43,183 nucleotides of DNA from an uncultured Frankiales bacterium (GTDB lineage: Bacteria; Actinomycetota; Actinomycetes; Mycobacteriales; SCTD01). The position numbers were made by a program, and so were the translations under genes. The stretch spans positions 1 to 43,183 of the forward strand of contig CAMLIA010000012.1 of the NCBI GenBank assembly GCA_946479905.1, read 5' to 3'. Below are positions 39,621 to 43,183 of the stretch, one piece after another. The notes under the pieces were generated by a model, which worked only from the letters and a program-made list of their open reading frames with translations, searched no databases and was not told the origin of the DNA. Numbering within the stretch: position 1 is the first letter of the stretch; the number at the start of each line of letters is the position of its first letter.

Positions 39621-42548
39621 TCATGGTGCGTTCCGTCGTGCGTCGGCGGGTGTGGCGCCCTCCTGGGTGTTCACCGACTGCTCGCTGCGTCCCTGCTCCA
39701 CGGCGATGAGCCGGACGAACAAGTCCGTGGGGTTCGCAAGGTCCTTCGTCGCTGCGAGCAGCTGGTAGGTCAGGCCGTTCCTCGGGAACCACACCACGAG
39801 CCGCAGGTCGTTGACCGTCACGGTGTAGAAGAGCTCTCCGCCGACCCGCGTGACCTGGGGCGAGCCGCCCAGGGAGGACAGCACTCCCTCGCGGACCTTC
39901 CGGTTCTCCGAGCGCAGCCCGGACTTGAAGCTCGCCGTCTGCAGGGTCCCGACGGCCACGCCGTCCTGACGCACCACGTAGAACCCGTAGCGCTGGATGA
40001 GGGCGATGTCCTTGTAGTGGGTGAACTGCGCGTCCGCCAGCGACGAGCGCTCGAAGCGGAACGCGCCCACCTTCGCCGGGACCACAGGCAGCGCCGCGAC
40101 GCCCTTCGCGCCGGCCGACAGGTCGAGCTGCTGGACGCAGCCGCTCATGAGGAAGGCGCACACGACCAGCACCGCCGACGACCGCGACAGGAGCGGGATC
40201 ATCCGCGGGCGCAGCGCTCGTCGCGCGGCACGACCCGCGTCCCGCGTCCAGCCGAGCGCGACGTCGACAGGGCTGCGGCTCCAGTAGGGGTTGGGCAGGG
40301 TCGCGTCCCACGGGTCGCGCAGCGAGACGCGCGAGCCGAAGGCGACCACGCGGGTGAGGAACGGCTGGCCGTTCACCAGGCGCCGGTACAGCGAGCGCGC
40401 CAGGTCGTTGGCGGCCTCGACGTCCTGCGGCCGCAGGTCGCGCCGCAGGTCGCCCCAGAGGCCGCGCGTCACGAGCCAGGCGAGCTGGCGGTGGTCCTCG
40501 TCGGGCTCCACCACGTCGAGGAACTCGAGCGGCGTCAGCGTCGGGTGGCCGATGTTGAAGTCGATCGCGCGGTCCCGGATCTCGGCGTACGCGACGGCCA
40601 GCTGCTCACGTGCGCCGAGCCGGTCTGCCCACCGCCGTCGCAGGTTGCGCCGGTACGCCTTGATCATGCCCGGCAGCAGGATCCAGAAGAAGAAGACGAT
40701 GCCGCCCACGACCGCGACCCTGGCGAGCCAGAACTGGACGATCGTGTAGAGCAGGCTCAGTCCCTCCTGGCGGATGGGGATGTAGAGCTGCGCGGTGATC
40801 TCGCCGTTCGACAGGATCTGCTTGTCGTTCTTCTTCTTCTGGTTGTCGAGGCTCGACTGCGCCTTCGGCGGCTTGCCGAGGATCGGTGTCCAGCCGGTGT
40901 TGTCGAACCACGCCTCGAGCCACATCGCGCCGTCACTGGGACGGACGTCGACCGCGCTGCCCTTGCCGGGCTTGGCGTCCGGGTTGTAGTAGCCGTAGCC
41001 GATGCGGGCGGGGATGCCTGCCCAGCGGGCTAGCAGCACCTCGGAGGCGGTGATCTCGTACGGAGTCGCCGGCGTCCCGGTGAGGAACGCGTCGACGCGG
41101 GCCGGCGGCAGGTCCACCGGGTTGCCCGGGCCGGCCGCCGTGATCTTCGAGTAGAACTTCGTCCGCACGAACTGCAGCCGCTCGTAGGGCGCGAGGCCCT
41201 TCGGCGCCGCGTCCAGCAGGGCCTGGACCGCCGGCGGTGCGGGCGGGACCGTGACGAACGGCTTCAGCCGCGAGTCGGCGATCTTCGCGGCGGCCAGTGC
41301 GCCGGCGTCCGGCGGCGCGGCCGCCGTGACGGTGTAGTGCGTGCCGCGCTCGGCGTGGCCGGGCAGGCGGAGCGTCTGCGCCCGGGGGTCGTACTGCGAG
41401 CCCTTGGGCGCCCCCGACACCGACACGGTGCCCGTGACGTCGGGCACCTCGCGGGCCGGGCCCGGCTTGGCGACGGTGATCTCCACCGTGACCGTCTTCT
41501 TCGGCGTCGCCACCGGCGTGACGCCGCTCTTGCGGTCCGGCGCGAAGGCCGGCAGCGGGTCCATGTCGGCCGCGACGTAGCGCTTCGGGTCGTACGGCGG
41601 TGTGAGCCAGGCGGTGCCGTCGTACACGTCGAGGACGCCGAGGCGAAGCGGCGTCGGCTGCAGCTGCTTGACGGTGAACAGGACGTCGTCGCTCGTCACC
41701 GGCGGCGGCGTCTGCGGCCGCTTCGGCGGGATCACCGTCGAGTCGGGCGTCGGCGGGTAGAGGAAGCCGAGCTGCGACAGCCCGACGACGGCGGCGACGA
41801 TGACGACCACCAGGCCGGCCGCCTTGCCGAGCCGACGCGACTCGAAGCGGGCGCCGGTCTCGCTGTCACGCGACAGCTCGCCGCCGAACGCGACCGCCAG
41901 CGCGCCGACGAGGAGCGCCAGCGACGGCGCGACCGACAGCAGCTCCTTGCCGGGAGGCTGGATGAGCACACCCGCGGCGACCACAGGAGCCGGCAGGAAG
42001 ACCGCCAGCCTGGCTCGGTTCGTGGCGAGTGCAGCCGTGGCGGCAGCGACCGCGATCGAGCAGGTCAGCACGATGAGCAGGAGGCGCCAGCCGGGGTCGA
42101 ACGGCGCCGGCGGCTGCGACAGCCCACCGGCCTTGACCGCGTCGACGACCAGCTGCGGCACCGAGGTGCCCGCGGCCGAGGGGATGACGAGACCGACACC
42201 GACCAGCGCGGCGAGCGGCAGGGCGAGGAACTGCAGCACGCTGGGGTTGCGCATCTTGTAGGACAGCCCGACGAGGCCTGCCCCGATCAGCGCGCCGAGG
42301 ACACCGATGAGCCGTGGTGCCAGGCCGACGAACGTACCGCCGAGCATCCAGCCCACGGCGGACGCGGAGAGGAACGCCGCCGACGCTGCCGCAAGCGCGC
42401 TCACGGGCGGCCGCTCGTCGCCCTCCTCGTCGAGGAGGTCGGGATCGATGTCGTCGACGTTCGCCGCAGGCGCGCCGGCCAGGTCGCCGATGTTGCCGAG
42501 CTGCAGCTCGCGCAGGTCGTCGTCGAGCGGGGTGTCGAGGATGCTCAT
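39621..42548 (-). CDS. transglutaminase-like multi-pass membrane protein, apparently inactive, with extra C-terminal domain
   Basis: Predicted 975-residue protein. After an acidic N-terminus come about seven or eight membrane segments (residues 50-270), then an extracellular region with a transglutaminase-like core (YEITASEVLLARWAGIPARIGYGYYNPD ... GAMWLEAWFDNTGW). A further membrane segment (VAVVGGIVFFFWILLPGM) and a basic cytoplasmic region follow. In TgpA-type relatives the core has a Cys about 12 residues before the LAR of LLARWAGIPAR and a His in HAWVE. Here those positions read Pro and Ala (AMWLE), so the domain is probably not catalytic. The last 180 residues begin with SSAVLVVCAFLMSGC, which looks like a lipoprotein signal and is followed by an unknown domain. 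The start is an ATGA overlap with the DUF58 gene. DUF58/transglutaminase pairs are common and linked to the envelope. Confidence 0.87.
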   Translation of the reverse strand: MSILDTPLDDDLRELQLGNIGDLAGAPAANVDDIDPDLLDEEGDERPPVSALAAASAAFLSASAVGWMLGGTFVGLAPRLIGVLGALIGAGLVGLSYKMRNPSVLQFLALPLAALVGVGLVIPSAAGTSVPQLVVDAVKAGGLSQPPAPFDPGWRLLLIVLTCSIAVAAATAALATNRARLAVFLPAPVVAAGVLIQPPGKELLSVAPSLALLVGALAVAFGGELSRDSETGARFESRRLGKAAGLVVVIVAAVVGLSQLGFLYPPTPDSTVIPPKRPQTPPPVTSDDVLFTVKQLQPTPLRLGVLDVYDGTAWLTPPYDPKRYVAADMDPLPAFAPDRKSGVTPVATPKKTVTVEITVAKPGPAREVPDVTGTVSVSGAPKGSQYDPRAQTLRLPGHAERGTHYTVTAAAPPDAGALAAAKIADSRLKPFVTVPPAPPAVQALLDAAPKGLAPYERLQFVRTKFYSKITAAGPGNPVDLPPARVDAFLTGTPATPYEITASEVLLARWAGIPARIGYGYYNPDAKPGKGSAVDVRPSDGAMWLEAWFDNTGWTPILGKPPKAQSSLDNQKKKNDKQILSNGEITAQLYIPIRQEGLSLLYTIVQFWLARVAVVGGIVFFFWILLPGMIKAYRRNLRRRWADRLGAREQLAVAYAEIRDRAIDFNIGHPTLTPLEFLDVVEPDEDHRQLAWLVTRGLWGDLRRDLRPQDVEAANDLARSLYRRLVNGQPFLTRVVAFGSRVSLRDPWDATLPNPYWSRSPVDVALGWTRDAGRAARRALRPRMIPLLSRSSAVLVVCAFLMSGCVQQLDLSAGAKGVAALPVVPAKVGAFRFERSSLADAQFTHYKDIALIQRYGFYVVRQDGVAVGTLQTASFKSGLRSENRKVREGVLSSLGGSPQVTRVGGELFYTVTVNDLRLVVWFPRNGLTYQLLAATKDLANPTDLFVRLIAVEQGRSEQSVNTQEGATPADARRNAP

Positions 42549-43183
42549 AGCCGGGTCGCCGAGATCACGTGCTGGAACACCGCCTGGAGGGGCACGTTGG
42601 GACCGGCTTCGACGACGTTGCAGCGCAGGCTGCCCGCGCGGTGCAGCGTCATCGGGTCGGTGTCGTCGCTGATGACGAGGACCAGGATCAGGGACCCGCC
42701 CCGCTGCAGGAGAAGCCGCAGCCGGGCGGCACTGGCCTGCGTGAGGTGCGGGGTGATGAGGATGTTGTGCGCGTTGCGCTGCGGGTCGGAGAACAGCCGG
42801 TCCAGCGCGGTCTGGAGCTCGGTGGCCTCCAGCTTCACCGCCGCGAGCTCGTCGAGCAGCGGGATCCGCTTGCCGCTGCCGCGGTAGTTCTTCGCCAGCC
42901 GACCGGAGTTGACGTCGAGGCACACCGAGAAGCCGTCGGCGAGGTGGCGGGCACCGAGAGACGCGGCGATGTTGACGGCGTTCTCGAACGTCTCGCTGGG
43001 GTGCCCCGAGGTGTGGTGCTCGCGGTCGCTGTCGAGGTAGATGTTGACCCGGTCGGTGATGCCCTGCTCGGCCTCGCGGACGAGGTACTTGTCGTACTGC
43101 GCCAGCGCCCGCCAGACGATGCGGCGCGGGTCGTCACCGTCGATGTAGTCGCGCATGCCGTAGAACTCGAAGCCGGTCGGCCA
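42545..43183 (-). CDS. DUF58 domain-containing protein (N-terminus beyond the window)
   Basis: The open frame runs off the right edge; 212 codons are visible. It reads WPTGFEFYGMRDYIDGDDPRRIVWRALAQYDKYLVRE, the DUF58 signature (E-F-x-G-x-R-x-Y-x-x-G-D-D-x-R-x-I-x-W), and then a von Willebrand A-like domain with VNIYLDSDRE in place of the usual LLVDTS. The ATG at 43156 lies inside this motif, so it cannot be the true start. It is upstream of, and overlaps (ATGA), the transglutaminase-like gene. In many bacteria MoxR-type ATPase, DUF58 and transglutaminase-like genes sit together, so a MoxR gene may lie just to the right. The promoter of the right-hand operon is therefore outside the window. 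Confidence 0.88.
   Translation of the reverse strand, partial: WPTGFEFYGMRDYIDGDDPRRIVWRALAQYDKYLVREAEQGITDRVNIYLDSDREHHTSGHPSETFENAVNIAASLGARHLADGFSVCLDVNSGRLAKNYRGSGKRIPLLDELAAVKLEATELQTALDRLFSDPQRNAHNILITPHLTQASAARLRLLLQRGGSLILVLVISDDTDPMTLHRAGSLRCNVVEAGPNVPLQAVFQHVISATRL

Noticed and set aside
38473..40311. 612-codon version of the lipoprotein gene
   Set aside because: The first two thirds of the extension are antisense-like, Arg-rich sequence in the frame shadow of the transglutaminase-like gene. The signal peptide and ribosome-binding site lie at 39597.

Overview
The window is very G+C-rich, uses GTG and TTG starts often, packs genes with ATGA/GTGA stop-start overlaps, and has several start codons sitting 6-8 nt below a TANNNT-like -10 box (leaderless style). 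Together with Actinomycetota-type families (DUF3159, a PucR-type regulator, a DUF58/transglutaminase pair), this points to a chromosomal segment of an actinobacterium. I see no rRNA, tRNA, insertion sequence, phage gene or CRISPR array.

Layout. (1) 1-8738: an S9 peptidase (DPP IV type) and a GMC oxidoreductase form a minus-strand pair, divergent from a plus-strand pair of CocE/NonD (S15-like) hydrolases. The first CocE copy has Gly where the nucleophilic Ser should be. An aldehyde dehydrogenase converges on them. (2) 8818-19287: a tightly overlapped seven-gene minus-strand operon, in transcription order M19 dipeptidase, S10 carboxypeptidase, S9, S9, DUF3159 membrane protein, S9, and a type-1 solute-binding lipoprotein. 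(3) 19531-22281: a P1 (DmpA-type) peptidase divergent from a PucR-family regulator. (4) 22583-28784: an acyl-CoA synthetase-like enzyme, an S9 peptidase (DPP IV type) and an M38 amidohydrolase in one minus-strand operon, divergent from an AraC-family regulator. (5) 28818-31829: a small CxxC protein, a membrane-anchored solute-binding-like protein and an MDR oxidoreductase. (6) 32005-34736: another S9 peptidase, a frameshifted histidine phosphatase and a small helical protein. (7) 34727-43183: a minus-strand operon of DUF58, a degenerate transglutaminase with an extra C-terminal domain, a lipoprotein, a family-5 solute-binding lipoprotein, an anchored type-1 solute-binding-like protein and a small membrane protein.

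Working together. Six S9 peptidases plus S10, M19, P1, M38 and two S15-like hydrolases lie within about 34 kb. Most show no signal peptide, so they probably act in the cytoplasm on imported peptides or amide/ester compounds. Solute-binding proteins are present, but no ABC permease or ATPase is in the window. The GMC oxidoreductase, aldehyde dehydrogenase, acyl-CoA synthetase and MDR oxidoreductase would suit oxidation of non-amino-acid parts of a substrate. The substrate cannot be read from the sequence.

The strongest undescribed signal is regulatory. The aldehyde dehydrogenase and the seven-gene peptidase operon are preceded by promoters of the same geometry: TAGG-N11-CCTA, 5 bp, TTGACG, 18 bp, TAnnGT. 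This suggests one transcription factor, perhaps the local PucR protein, controls both. Other unusual points are the Ser-less CocE paralogue, a transglutaminase-like protein apparently lacking catalytic Cys and His with a lipoprotein-like domain fused to it, and two solute-binding-like paralogues sharing an exactly spaced two-cysteine motif.
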